From positions 83,253,174 to 83,317,173 of the forward strand of contig CM045991.1 in NCBI GenBank assembly GCA_025175895.1: 64,000 nt of DNA. Reading direction: 5' to 3'. Origin of the DNA: Wurfbainia villosa. Taxonomy: Eukaryota; Streptophyta; Magnoliopsida; Zingiberales; Zingiberaceae. The notes beneath the pieces were generated by a model, which had not been told where the DNA came from, did no database searches, and saw nothing but the letters and a program-made list of their open reading frames with translations. Position numbers and translations under genes: made by a program. Shown in pieces: positions 1 to 10,160 of this stretch (positions within the stretch are counted from its first letter, which is position 1; each line of letters opens with the position of its first letter).

Positions 1-1146
1 TACACCAATAATCTCTCCATTTTGATTTTTGGCAACCATTTTAAGTTAAATCTTTAAATATGCAAAAAGAGATAATATAAATGCACATATGTAATCGCAA
101 TATGCCTTTTTCTTTTATCATGAAAATTCTAACTTAAATTCTTACCCCCTCCTCCTTTGACATGCATCGAAAAGAGATTGACCAATTACCAACATATTCA
201 ATGTTGACAACAAACTTATCATGTATGAATAAGGAGTTATGATTTGAACTAAAGAATAAAATATACTTGATGCTCCCCCTTAATTCAAGACACTTTCTAA
301 AGTTAAAATGATGAACTAATTAAACCTTGAGGGATAACCTCATCATGATAGTGTAAAATATTAAAACATGAATGAAATTATTATCTAACTTTGCAATAAT
401 AATAAAACATTCACATTTATGCATTGGATTTAGATAATTTATATATTTAAATCTCCCCCTTAACCATTGCACTAATTAGACCCCCTATCCCTAAATCATT
501 ACTTCTAAGCATATCATAGGGTTAGGATATCCTAGAATTGGTGTTAGATGGCTAAATCAGGCTTATTCAACCAGAAATAGTATTATTAATCGACTTAGAG
601 AACCACTTGGTGATTGGAACAATACCAATCGATTGGTGTCTGCAGTAGTCGAATGATATTTGCGAAGATTTGCAGTGTGATTTTCAGATAAAGTTTAGAA
701 ATGAATCTAGGGATGTCAAAAATTCATGAAACTTTATATACACATTTATCAATCCATTCATTATCAAGGAAAAATGATTTGAAAAATAGATCTTTTTTAG
801 ATTTTTATATTGACAAAAACATGGAAGCCAACAAAAACCTTACTATTATTCAAAACTTTATATCAATGATGCTTAACTAAAAGAAACTGTTTTTCCAAGC
901 ATAATAAACACATTTTGAAATACATTTTATTTGACATTTCCAATAATATTCTAAGAGCTAAGGCTTCCTAATGAATGATCCAATTGAGGATTCATGTCTC
1001 TAGATGACATTTTGGCTCAAACTAATGCATCATAATATGCATGATGAACTAAATGTATCTTCCTAACATCTCACATGATGTCTAAGTGGCTAAATACAAA
1101 AATCAAAGTTCCTTAAGTCTTTTGTGAGATGTTTAGAGGTATAATC
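1..1146 (-). mobile_element. 3' noncoding region of SIRE-like Copia element K (partial)
   Basis: AT-rich noncoding DNA lying downstream (on the minus strand) of the RNase H fragment that ends at 1147. It aligns by eye with the 3' internal regions of elements B and G: the first 50 bases resemble the polypurine-tract side of those elements (minus-strand A/G-rich, then a TTAACTTAAA-like word). Around 760-780 there is an ATCAAGGAAAAATGAT word, and near 1060-1130 an ATCTCAC ... GTGAGATGTT pair found in the same order in B. K's left LTR must lie just outside the window. No reading frame of note. Confidence 0.6.
624..637. repeat. Perfect 14-bp palindrome in K
   Basis: ACCAATCGATTGGT reads the same on both strands. 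It lies where elements B and A carry copies of the CAGTCGACTG palindrome in their homologous 3' internal region, with diverged single-arm remnants (AATCGACT, AGTCGAAT) on either side. No protein is known to me that binds it. Confidence 0.7.
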
Positions 1147-1308
1147 CTAAGTTGTAGCTATGGAATCATGCAATATTATACCCTTTACAAAACACATTCC
1201 AAGCTCTCTTTTAAGTGATGTGAATTCCACTTCGCGTAGAGCCTTGGTGATGATGTCGGTAAGATTAGACTTAGATTTAACATAGTTGAGTTCAATGTCA
1301 CCTCTTGC
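1147..1308 (-). pseudogene. pol: Copia RNase H C-terminal fragment (element K)
   Basis: On the minus strand a 53-codon open frame ends in TAG at 1147-1149. It reads through a GDIELNYVKS stretch, an NLTDIITKAL stretch and a KRELGMCFVK stretch. This is the C-terminal end of Copia RNase H, where the family has a conserved (N/Q)LAD(I/P)(F/L)TK motif followed by a LG(M/I) helix; the spacing and the REL-LGM end fit the SIRE lineage best. Upstream it is cut exactly by the left LTR of element C, so the rest of K's pol should lie beyond C's far end, outside this window. It was missed as an ORF only because it is short and lacks a Met. Confidence 0.75.
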
Positions 1309-1742
1309 TGTTGGAGGATCGAGGCTCGGCTAAAAGGGAGGTTGAATAGCCTTGATCGTTCTCAATGGACTTCGCTCATTCTTAATCATCTACAATACTC
1401 ATTAGCATAGCAGAAATGATAAAACTAATACAAAGACAATTAAGAGCTTAAGCAAAAGTAAAGAAGAAAGCAATGCTGACACAATTCGTTTAACGTGGTT
1501 CACGATCCTTACTGCTAATCCATGGACAATCCGTTAGGCGGATCACTCCCTCAACCAATCCACTATATTCTCCTTTATCTCAAACAAGGTGGAGAGAAAC
1601 CTTCCTATACAACCACTCCTTCTTACAATATGATAGAGATGAAAATAGAAGAGGAGAGGAGAAGAATCACTTAGAAACCGTGGGGATGCTTAAGACAAGT
1701 TTAGGAGTTAAAGCATTTGCTACCCCAAGGCCCCCAACCTCT

Positions 1743-1752
1743 CTTTTTATAG
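1743..1752 (-). promoter_or_regulatory. TATA box in C LTR
   Basis: Minus-strand CTATAAAAAG within a CT-rich context (AGAAGAGG/CCTCTC flanks). The same box occurs at the same LTR position in B, A and G, so it likely marks the U3/R boundary of the family. Confidence 0.6.
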
Positions 1753-1784
1753 AGAAGAGGGGTTTCTTCCCGTTGGGCATGCAG

Positions 1785-2090
1785 CAGTTGACTGTTGCAT
1801 GCCATCAGTCGACTGCTGTCGTTCCAACAACTCCTGACCACGCCTAATTCACGGTCATCACAGTTCAATGACACACTGATCAGTCGACTTCTCTTGCCAG
1901 CAGTCGACTAATCGAGCAATCAATCGACTGCTCCAAGCAATCAGTCGACTATAAAAGGTTCTATGCCCGTGTCCATTTATAATAGTTGACTGCCAAACCC
2001 TGACAGTCGATTTTTGGGCCACAAAACCCTTGTTGACACTAGTCGACTCGGACCAGTCGACTGATACTTATATCAGTCGACTGTTGTCGG
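1785..2090. repeat. CAGTCGACTG palindrome array in C left LTR
   Basis: Around a dozen exact or one-off copies of the 10-bp palindrome CAGTCGACTG, often preceded by ATC and followed by ATG, irregularly spaced by 10-40 bases. They lie upstream of the TATA box in transcriptional sense. The same array occurs in the B and A LTRs. Confidence 0.8.
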
Positions 2091-2620
2091 GTAAAACCTC
2101 AAACAACAAGTTGTTTGTACATCCGATCGTCGGGTAAAATCTTAAACACCATGTTTGAGCATCCGACACTTGATCTTAGCCATTTGGTTAAGTTCACCTA
2201 ACTTGAGCTACCCCGTCCCGGGTTATAATCGCTCAACTCTCATCTCCTATGGAGTCCCTCACCGAAGCTCTCTTCCTCCGGCCTATGTCCCTCGGATGCA
2301 CTAAGCTCGCGGCTTCTCCCATGCCATCCTTCGCGTCTTGTCCTGAAGTCTGCTTCCTTTAGCATCACTCCATTTGCTCCTTATCCGACGGTCCCTCGGA
2401 TGCACCAAGCTCACAGCTTCTCCCCGTGCCATCCTTCACCGACTCAAGGACCTGAGCCATGAGATGATGACCTTGCCAATGCTTCATCAAGTAAACCATA
2501 TGTGATTCACCAAGTCCTGCACAACTTGAACATGCACATCAAAACACATAATATCCTAACTTAAACCCTTTGCCACATACATCAAAACCATGCTCATACT
2601 TAGGTTGATTGCCCTAGCAA

Positions 2621-3606
2621 TCTCCCCCTTTTTGATATGTGGCAATATGTTTAAGTTAGGTAAAACATTTAAAAACACTTAAGGAAAGTAAAGTATGTAA
2701 ATCAAACATGGATACCAAAACTCCCCCTTAACACATGCAAACTCCCCCTTAACACATGCTGGACTTGATTAACTTAAACCTTAACAATTCTCCCCCTTTG
2801 ACACCATCAAAAACATCATACATATGTCATATAATGAGGTATCACTATCTAAGGGAAGAAAAAAAAATACCAAAAACTATCTAAAAAATACTCAAAACAA
2901 GCTGTTGTGCACGTTGCACAGTTTCATCAGTCGACTAATACCTGATAACTCCGAATTTTAATTTTTGAAGCCAACTTCAGAAATGCATTAAAAATACATG
3001 AAAATCTGAAAAATCATGAAATTTTGGGAATACAATTCCAATGAGTCCCTCTATCAAGGAAAGATAATTTTTCATGAAAACACATTCAATTTTCAAACAT
3101 TTTGCAAAAACTCAAAAGTTTCAAAAGTCTCTAAAGTTGTATCAACTTGAAAAACTAATTTTGCCTTAAAACATTTCAAAACCTAAACTTACAGTTTTCA
3201 AAACATGAAATATTTTTAAATTATTAAAAATATCTAACTATGATCTTTGGGCAAGATGTCCATGAATTAAATATTTGCTTTCCCCATAATTGGTCTATTA
3301 TTGCTATGTAATGATACACATAATGATTCATCAAAATGCCATAAGCATTAGTGAATCACTTGTATCAACCTAACATCTCACCCACTGCTATGTTTTCAAT
3401 CAAGTTAGCCTTATAGTGAGTTGTGAGATGTAACTAAGGTAATTATACTTTACCAAGATTTGCATGCAATGCTACCCAAGGTTAAGTATCATGCAAAATC
3501 ACTACACATCATGATCATAAATTAAGTATCACCCATCATTATCATAAGTCAACTATTTAACATAACATGAAATAAATTCAAATATGATTGACTATCCTAG
3601 GTTTTT
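2621..3606 (-). mobile_element. 3' noncoding internal region of C
   Basis: No coding frame. Starts with the polypurine tract (minus strand AAAAAGGGGGAGAT at 2621-2634). It contains repeated CTCCCCCTTA words near 2720-2800, a CAGTCGACT palindrome remnant near 2930 and the family-conserved block GATCTTTGGGCAAGATGTCCATGA near 3242, shared with B, G and A. Confidence 0.7.
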
Positions 3607-4349
3607 CTAACCTTTAAGGATTGACTTGGGTACCCAATATATGTTCTTTCCAATAGGGTTCATCAAGTATTCCTTAGGGATCCATTTTCTAGCTACCATT
3701 GTGGTTTTTGATTGCCCCCTAGTAATTAGACAATGATACGACTTTTTATTATTTGATCCCTTATATCCTAAGACTTTTTTGTTGAAACTTGCCCTTTGGC
3801 TCCCTATAATCATATTCAAAGTATTGGAGCATATAGTAAATTTTTCAAGGGCCTTAGTAAGGTATTCTACCTTTTCCCTTAAAAACTTATTTTCCTCTAA
3901 GCATGCATCATTTAAACTAGAAGAAATAACATCATCATGTAAACATGCATTTTCAAGTTTTTCTTCTAAATTTCTAATTTCATTTTGTATGCATTTATTT
4001 TTATTTTTAGTCCTAAATAAATCCCTAGTCAAACTTGAAATCATAGAAACAACATTTTGGGTAGAGAGATTTTTTACCTCACTTACCCAATCTTCTTCTT
4101 CCGATTTTGATGATGACGCTCCCCCTACACTTGAGATGTTCTCCTCACTTGTGCTTCCTTCTTCTTGCTCGGATGAGGTGGAGGCAATGTCATCTACTCC
4201 CATTAGTGCAAAATGGGAGACGACATCTATTTCTTCCTACGATGAAGAAGAGTCGACCCATGTGGCTTTTAGGTTCCGGGGTTTAGACTTCTCTTTTTTC
4301 CTTTGATTTATTTTCTTCTTTCTTCTTGCCTTTATTCTTATCATCCTTC
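3607..4349 (-). pseudogene. gag: C-terminal part of C's Gag (separated by insertion of B)
   Basis: Minus-strand frame of 198 codons (4203-3607), ending in the family terminus FWVPKSILKG-like (here YWVPKSILKG, then stop). It includes the SLTRDLFRTKNKNK segment, a leucine-rich stretch (LREKVEYLTKALEKF) and the NTLNMIIGSQRASFN motif. Between 4204 and 4349 the upstream Lys/Glu-rich part continues but holds in-frame stops, including one in the Ser-rich tract. The N-terminal part of this gene lies at 26725-27618, because B inserted into it. Nonfunctional. Confidence 0.8.
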
Positions 4350-4754
4350 TGTAGGAACGTTGGTCGCCGGCTAGAGGGGGGTGAATATCCCTCAATCGTC
4401 GTATGAACGGAATTGCTTGTCTATAAATATAATTAGTGCAATGGAAACAAAACTAAACAAGCAATTAAGATAATAAAAGACAAAACAATGCTAACACCAA
4501 TATGTAATGTGATTCATGGCCTCGCCGCTAATCCACGGTCCGATTCATCTCCAATGAATCACTCCGAAACCAATCCACTATTGGTCTCTCCCTTTAGCCC
4601 AAGCAAGGTGGAGGTAAACCTTTACACCAATGAGAGCACTCCGTCTTTTACAATAGATATGAAAGAAAACTAGAAGAAGGAGTTTGAGTTTTGTGGGACA
4701 CTTAGTAGGATGTTTAGAGCATGAACATTAACCATCTAAAAGCCCCCACCCTTT

Positions 4755-4764
4755 CTTTTTATAG
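4755..4764 (-). promoter_or_regulatory. TATA box in B left LTR
   Basis: Minus-strand CTATAAAAAG embedded in AGAGA/CTTTC repeats, conserved with the other gag-only LTRs. This copy is in the 3' LTR, so it would drive downstream rather than element transcription. Confidence 0.5.
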
Positions 4765-4794
4765 AGAGAAAGCAAATCTTCCCGTTGGATACTA

Positions 4795-5075
4795 TCAGTC
4801 GACTGATGGTGTCATCAGTCGACTGATGTCAACTCCAACGGCTTCTGACCAGGTTGGATTCGCGGGATCCGCCGTCGTTTCTCCAACAGTCGGATAATCA
4901 GTCCACTGATGTCGATCAGTCGAGTGACCCGCGAGCTCGACTAGCTTCTGTGCCAGTGCAGAGTGCTATCAGTCGACTGCTTCCCTTAAGCCGTCGACTG
5001 ATGTCGACTTGATTCATCAGCCACACCAGTCGATTAGCGATCGACTTGGAGCAGTCGACTGCCATGACATGGCAG
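4795..5075. repeat. CAGTCGACTG palindrome array in B left LTR
   Basis: Repeated CAGTCGACTG with ATC/ATG flanks (ATCAGTCGACTGAT is a 14-bp palindrome). At about 5050-5080 a copy pair surrounds GCCATGACATGGC, the context that lets it be aligned with G and with B's right LTR. Confidence 0.8.
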
Positions 5076-5578
5076 TTGACCGGTGTCGGGTAAACCTCAA
5101 GCTTAACATCTATTTGAGTGTCCGACGGTCAGGCAAGCCTCAACCCTTACGGTCGAGCCTCCGACACTCAGCCATTCGACCAAGTTCACCTAATGAGCTA
5201 CTTACATTTCACTCATTCTCTCATTTCACTCGAAGTCCCTCGCCGAAGCTCTCTTCGTTTGCGGCCACGTCCCTCGGCAGCATCAAGCGCACGACTCTGT
5301 AATGCTCCTTCGCGTCTCTTACCCTCGAAGTCTGCTTCCTTGGCTTCGCTTCAAGTCATCTCGTCTGACGGTCCCTCGGATGCATCAAGAGCACGACTCT
5401 GCAATGCTCCTTCGTCGACTCAAGCACGAGGTTGTGAGTTGGTGATACTTGCCTAAGCTCCATGTGTGAATTACTAAGTCCTGCAAGACTTCAACGCACA
5501 TATCAAATCCAATCATCCTAACTTAAACCCTTTGACACACACATCAAAACCATATCACATGGGTTGATTGGCCTAACA

Positions 5579-6756
5579 ATCTCCTCCTTTTTGATGTGTG
5601 ACAATCCGTTTAAGTTAGGTAAACAGATAACAATAAACATAAGCAAGGAAAGCATGTAAGTAAAAACATGAGTATAACAACTCCCCCTTAAACATGCAAC
5701 TCCCCCTTAAGACATGCTAAATTTTTCCTTTTAGCATGATTAACTTAAACTTCCCTATTTCTCCCCCTTTGACACCATCAAAAATATTATCCAAATATTA
5801 TAATCTAAGGTATCAACTCTAAGGAGGAGAAAAAAAAATACTAGAAACCAAACAAAATATGATAAAATCAGGTTACTGTGCTCGTGCACAGTACATCAGT
5901 CGACTGGTTCAGACTACCAGTCGACTGGCATGCAGATTATAGATTTTCTGATTTTCTGGATGAAATTCAGAAATGCACTAGAAATTCTAGAAAATTCAAA
6001 AAATCATGAAATTTTGAAAACATATTTCTTTTAAAGTCCTTTATCAGTGAAAAATAAGTTTTCATGAAAATTACTTATATTTTCAATGATTTGCCAAAAA
6101 TCCAAAATTTAAAAAATAATTAGTGTTTTGATCAAGTTTGTATTAATTTTAATACCTAGTTTTACTTTAGATTGTTTCAAAACATGAAATCACAGATTTT
6201 AAAGTAAGAATTGGTTTTGAAAACATATGAAATATCCAGCCATGATCTTTGGGCAATATGTCTATGAATTAAACAAAGCTTTCCCCATGATTGGTCTATT
6301 ATTGATCTTTTGATACTTAAAATGACTATTTAAATACCACAGACATTAGTGGACCATTTGTATCATCTTATCATCTCACCCATACTATATTTTCAATCAA
6401 AGTTATCCTTATGGTGAATGTGAGATGTTCCTAACGATATTTATGTACTTAACCTTCAATTTCATGTAATTCTACCTATGATTAAGTATCACCCTAACAT
6501 ACCATATGATCATAAAAATATATATGCATTGATTTCACATTATGATCATGAAACACATATATCAATCAATTTGTGATCATGCATTAGGTATAAAATCATG
6601 ATAATAATTCAAGTATCACCAAAAGCATGATTTAAACTATTTATGAGTGCATTATCATCGCCCAACACTATTTCAAAAATTAAGTCCCGCCATCCTAAGT
6701 CAACCAAATAATATGATATAAGTAAAATCCTTATGGTTGACTATCCTAGAGTTTTT
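5579..6756 (-). mobile_element. 3' noncoding internal region of B
   Basis: No coding frame. Holds the polypurine tract (5579-5592), CTCCCCCTTA words near 5680-5770, and two CAGTCGACTGG palindromes (about 5895-5935) next to GTGCTCGTGCACAG, itself a near-palindrome. It also has the block GATCTTTGGGCAATATGTC near 6245 shared with C, G and A. AT-rich throughout. Confidence 0.7.
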
Positions 6757-8454
6757 CTAACCCTTAAGGATGAATTTAGGAACCCAATACAAGTTCTTTC
6801 CTATGAGGTTCACTAAATATTCCTTAGGGATCTATTTTCTAGCAATTGTCTTGTTCTTGGCTTGACCCCTAGCAATCAAACATTTATAGGCCTTTTCATT
6901 AGTCTTTCCCTTATATTCTAGGCCTTTTCTATTGAAACTTGCCCTTTGGCTCCCTATGATCATGTTTAATGTATTGGAGCCTATTGTGAATTTTTCTAGG
7001 GTCTTGGTCAAATGGTCTACCTTTTCCCTTAAGATCCTATTTTCTTCAGTGCATGCATCATTTACATCAAAAGGAATGTAGTTATCATGTGAGCATGCAT
7101 CATCATGACTAGAAGAAATATTATCATTAATATTTAAGCATGCTTGTTCTAATTTATTTTCTAAGGTCTTAATTTGATCTAGCATGCTCTTATTTTTCTT
7201 TTTGGCCCTAAATAAATCCATAGTTAAGCTAGAAATCATGAAAACTACTTTCTTAGGAGAGAGATTCGTTACCATAGTTTCCATGTCTTCTTCTTCGGAT
7301 GAGGAAGATGATGATGAGTCTCCCCCTTCACTAGATCTCTCCTCACTTGTGCTTGATTTTTCTTGCTCGGAGGAGGAGGTGGAGTCTAGGTCATCAATTG
7401 ACATTAGGGCAAGGTTTGAGTAGACATGTTCTTCTTCTTCGGATGAGGATGAAGATGGATCATCCCATGTCCTTGCTTTAAGTGCTTTGACCTTTCCCTT
7501 TTCTTTGACCTTCTTTTCTTCTTCCTTTTTCTTACTCCCCTTCTTATTTTCTTTCTTCTTCCTCTCTTCTTTGCTCTTGTTCAAGAGGGGACACTCATCT
7601 CTTATATGTCCCTCTTGTTGGCAATTATAGCAAATTATCTTCCTCTTGTGCCTTCTCCTATCATAAGATTTGTTAAATTTTAAATTTCTTAAAGCATGCC
7701 TTACCTTCCTTACCATATAAGCATCTTCATTGCTATTCATAGAGGATGAGGAGGGAGTCTCTATCTTCTTCTTCTTCCCCTTGTTGGCTACTAAGGCTAC
7801 TCTTCTTGATGGCTTGATGCTTGATTCTTCCATTACTCCCTCAAGCCTTGTTTCATGGAGCTCCATAGTCGAGAAGAACTCCTCTAAGGTGCTCACTTCT
7901 AGGTTCTTCGACATGTAGAAGGAGTCCACCATTGAGCTCCATTTCGATGACCGGGGAAAAGCATCGATTGCTTTCATAAGCATATCCCGGTTCGAAAGTT
8001 TTTCTCCTACACTTGTTAGCCCAATTAAAATTTCTTTAAAACAAGAGTATAGTGAGGTTATCTTTTCTCCCTTTTCAAGTTTAATGTTTGTTAGTTGGGA
8101 GCGGAGGAGGTCTCTCCTTGCAAGCTTGGCCTCCGAGGTAGCTTCATGAAGCTCTACTAGCTTCTCCCACATCTCTTTAGAACTTGCACACTCTCCAATT
8201 CGGTTGATCTTTTGTTGGGGGAGTATGTTGTACAAGTGATGCTTGGCCTTCGAATTCGCCAAGTACTCCTCTCTTTGTCTTTTGGTCCATCTTGTCTTCT
8301 CTATTTTCTCCCCATCTTTATCCCTAGGTATCTCGAAACCGTTTTCCATTATTAATAGAATTTCAAAGTCGGTTTCAAAGAATACCTTCATTCTCTTCTT
8401 CCACCAAGAGAATTCTCCCTCGAACTTCGGTGGGTGAATGTTAGAGCTGGCCAT
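6757..8454 (-). pseudogene. gag: Gag of B: UBN2-type Gag with zinc knuckle, one premature stop
   Basis: A 566-codon minus-strand frame with a single internal stop (TAG at 6832-6834, where A and G have the Trp of RKWIPKE). Start MASSNIHPPKFEGEF just downstream of the primer site. Order: UBN2/Gag domain (WWKKRM, ...ANSKAKHHLYNIL..., SAKEMWEKL-like, HEATSEAKLARRDLL), zinc knuckle CYNCQQEGHIRDECP (about residue 275-290), a Lys/Glu-rich charged stretch, a Ser/Glu-rich acidic tract, a leucine-rich coiled-coil-like segment, NTLNMIIGSQRASFN, and a terminus ending PKFILKG-like before TAG 6757-6759. Gag should form the virus-like particle and bind element RNA. The terminal motif corresponds to the Gag/protease junction of SIRE Copia elements, but no protease follows. 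Confidence 0.85.
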
Positions 8455-8502
8455 CCTTGATGTAGTGCTTGTTGCGGCAGTTAGTCCTCGACAAGCTTCC
8501 TT

Positions 8503-8515
8503 GGCTCTGATACCA
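8503..8515 (-). other. Primer binding site of B
   Basis: Minus strand TGGTATCAGAGCC, complementary to the 3' end of plant initiator-Met tRNA, two bases inside the right LTR. This is the standard Copia primer site and fixes the element's orientation. Confidence 0.9.
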
Positions 8516-8517
8516 CT

Positions 8518-8853
8518 TGTAGGAACGTCGGTGGCCGGCTAGAGGGGGTGAATAGCCCTCAATCGTCGTATGAACGAAATTGCTTTTCTACAAATATAAT
8601 TAGCGCAACGGAAACAAAACTAAACAAGCAATTAAAACAACAAAAGACAAAACAATGCTAACACCAATATGTAACGTGGTTCACGACCTCGCCACTAATC
8701 CATGGTCCGATTCGTCTCCGGTGAATCACTCCGAAATCAATCCACTATTGGTCTCTCCCTTTAGGCCAAGCAAGGTGGAGGTAAACCTTTACACTAATGA
8801 GAGCACTCCTTCTTTTACAATAGATATGAAAGAAAACTAGAAGAAGAAGTTTG
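8518..8853 (-). repeat. Right (5') LTR of B, first segment
   Basis: TGTAGGAACGTCGGTGGCCGG onwards; matches 4350-4690. Broken at AGAAGTTTG by element A; resumes at 25877 with GGCTTTGTGGGGCAC, which is the expected continuation from the left LTR. Confidence 0.9.
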
Positions 8854-9294
8854 TGTTAGGGTAATCAACCCGTGATATGGTTTTGATGTGCATGGCAAAG
8901 GGTTTAAGTTAGAATGATTGGATTTGATATGTGCGTTGGAGTCTTACAGGACTTAGTATTTCGCACATGGAGCATTGGCGAGTTTCACCTCTCATGACTT
9001 GGTCCTTGAGTCGGTGAAGGATGGCTTTGCGGAAGACATGCGCTTGGAGCATCCGAGGGACCGCCGAATGAGGAGCATTAGAGTGAAGCCGGAGGAAGTA
9101 GACTTCAGGGCGAGACGCGAAGGATGACACTGTAGATCCGTGCGCTTGGCGCATTCGAGGGACGTGGTCGGACGAAGACAACTTCAAAGGTGAGGGACTT
9201 CAAGGAATGAGAGTGAGCGAATGTAACCCGGGAAGGGGTAGTGCGCTTGGGTGAAACTTGGCCAATTGGCTAAGTGTCGGATGAGATTTCTCAA

Positions 9295-9635
9295 CATCAG
9301 TCGACTGTCATGTCATGGCAGTCGACTACTCTAAGTCGACTATGACTCGACTAGTGTTCGAGTCCGGTTCATGTGTCAATAGTCGACTGCCATGGATTGA
9401 CAGTCAACTGCCGAGACCACCAGTCGACTGATGAAGGCATCAGTCGACTGATCGCAAGGGTTTCAGGCACAGAATGGAGTGTTCGCTTCCGACACTCGAC
9501 TGATTGCTCCATCAGTCGACTGATGGTAAGACAGTCGACTGATGTAGGAGCCATTGGGTGAAATCCAACGTGGAAGAAGCCGTTATTGGGCAACGGCTAC
9601 AGGATCAGTCGACTGATCGGGGCATCAGTCGACTG
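9295..9635. repeat. CAGTCGACTG palindrome array in A 5' LTR
   Basis: About a dozen exact or near copies of CAGTCGACTG, many followed by ATG or ATC. They lie just upstream of the TATA box, that is in U3. The sequence GTCGACTG(T)CATGTCATGGCAGTCGAC repeats the paired-palindrome context seen in B and G. Confidence 0.85.
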
Positions 9636-9667
9636 GTCCTGTGTTAACAGGAAGAAACCCTCTTCTT

Positions 9668-9677
9668 CTATAAAAAG
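9668..9677 (+). promoter_or_regulatory. TATA box of A (5' LTR)
   Basis: CTATAAAAAG after a CTTCTT run, about 430 bp before the LTR end and 480 bp before the gag ATG. It is repeated at 25442-25451 in the 3' LTR. Likely element promoter; the R region would start about 25-30 bp downstream. Confidence 0.65.
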
Positions 9678-10099
9678 TAGGGGTGAGGGCATTTGGGAGC
9701 CTAATGCTTCAACTCATAACATCTCCCAAAGTGCTCTAAAGGTCTTCCACTCTTCTACTTGTGCTAATCTTCATTCCATTGTAAGAAGAGTGGATTCTTG
9801 TGTAAAAGGTTACCTCCACCTAGCTTGGTGCAAAGGAGAGAATAGTGAAAGCTTGAGGCGTGATTCACCTTGGATGAATCAGACCATGGATTAGCGGCGA
9901 GGTCGTGAACCACGTTACATTGTAGTGTTAGCATTTGTGTTTCTATTCTTCCTTTTCTTTTGTCATTAATTGTTTGTATTAGTATATTTCGCTTGCGCTA
10001 ATAGTGTTTGTAGAGGAGCAACGAACGAACGACTTCCACCATCTACGATAATGGCTATTCACCCCCCTCTAGCCGACCAACACCGATCGACCCTACAAG

Positions 10100-10112
10100 T
10101 GGTATCAGAGCC
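10100..10112 (+). other. Primer binding site of A
   Basis: TGGTATCAGAGCC (continuing AAGG), complementary to initiator-Met tRNA, two bases after the 5' LTR. Confidence 0.92.
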
Positions 10113-10160
10113 AAGGCACTTGTCAACAGACTAACCGTCGCAATAAGCACTACATCGAGG

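Larger units (their letters stand above)
1309..2620 (-). repeat. Left (3') LTR of gag-only element C
   Basis: Begins TGTTGGAGGATCGAGG and ends CCCTAGCA, followed at once by ATCTCCCCCTTTTT, the minus-strand polypurine tract. The start matches the right LTR of C at 27688. It contains a minus-strand TATA box (1743-1752) and a dense run of CAGTCGACTG-type palindromes (about 1785-2090). TSD expected for C is CTTGC (1304-1308); the partner copy is outside the window. Confidence 0.85.
4350..5578 (-). repeat. Left (3') LTR of B
   Basis: TGTAGGAACG ... GCCTAACA, about 1.23 kb, followed by ATCTCCTCCTTTTT (polypurine tract on the minus strand). The first ~340 bases match the start of the right LTR (8518-8853) closely. 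It contains the palindrome array (about 4795-5075) and a minus-strand TATA box at 4755-4764. Confidence 0.9.
8854..10097 (+). repeat. 5' LTR of A
   Basis: TGTTAGGGTAATCAACCCGTG ... GATCGACCCTACA, 1244 bp. The partner at 24627-25871 is 1245 bp and clearly diverged (about twenty differences in the first 230 bases by eye), so A is comparatively old. It carries a palindrome array and a TATA box. A minus-strand open frame of 92 codons (8909-9187) is also present in the other LTR. Confidence 0.92.

Noticed and set aside
1785..2090. CRISPR-like array from regularly repeated palindromes
   Set aside because: Spacing is irregular, the repeat is only 10 bp, and the context is a plant LTR.
3779..4306. 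175-codon plus-strand frame
   Set aside because: Mirror of C's Gag C-terminal region on the other strand; its Ser/Phe-rich composition is the antisense of Glu/Lys codons.
10100..10112. tRNA gene suggested by match to initiator-Met tRNA
   Set aside because: Only the 3' end complement is present, at the correct place for a primer binding site; the same holds for the D and E tRNA-Asp matches.
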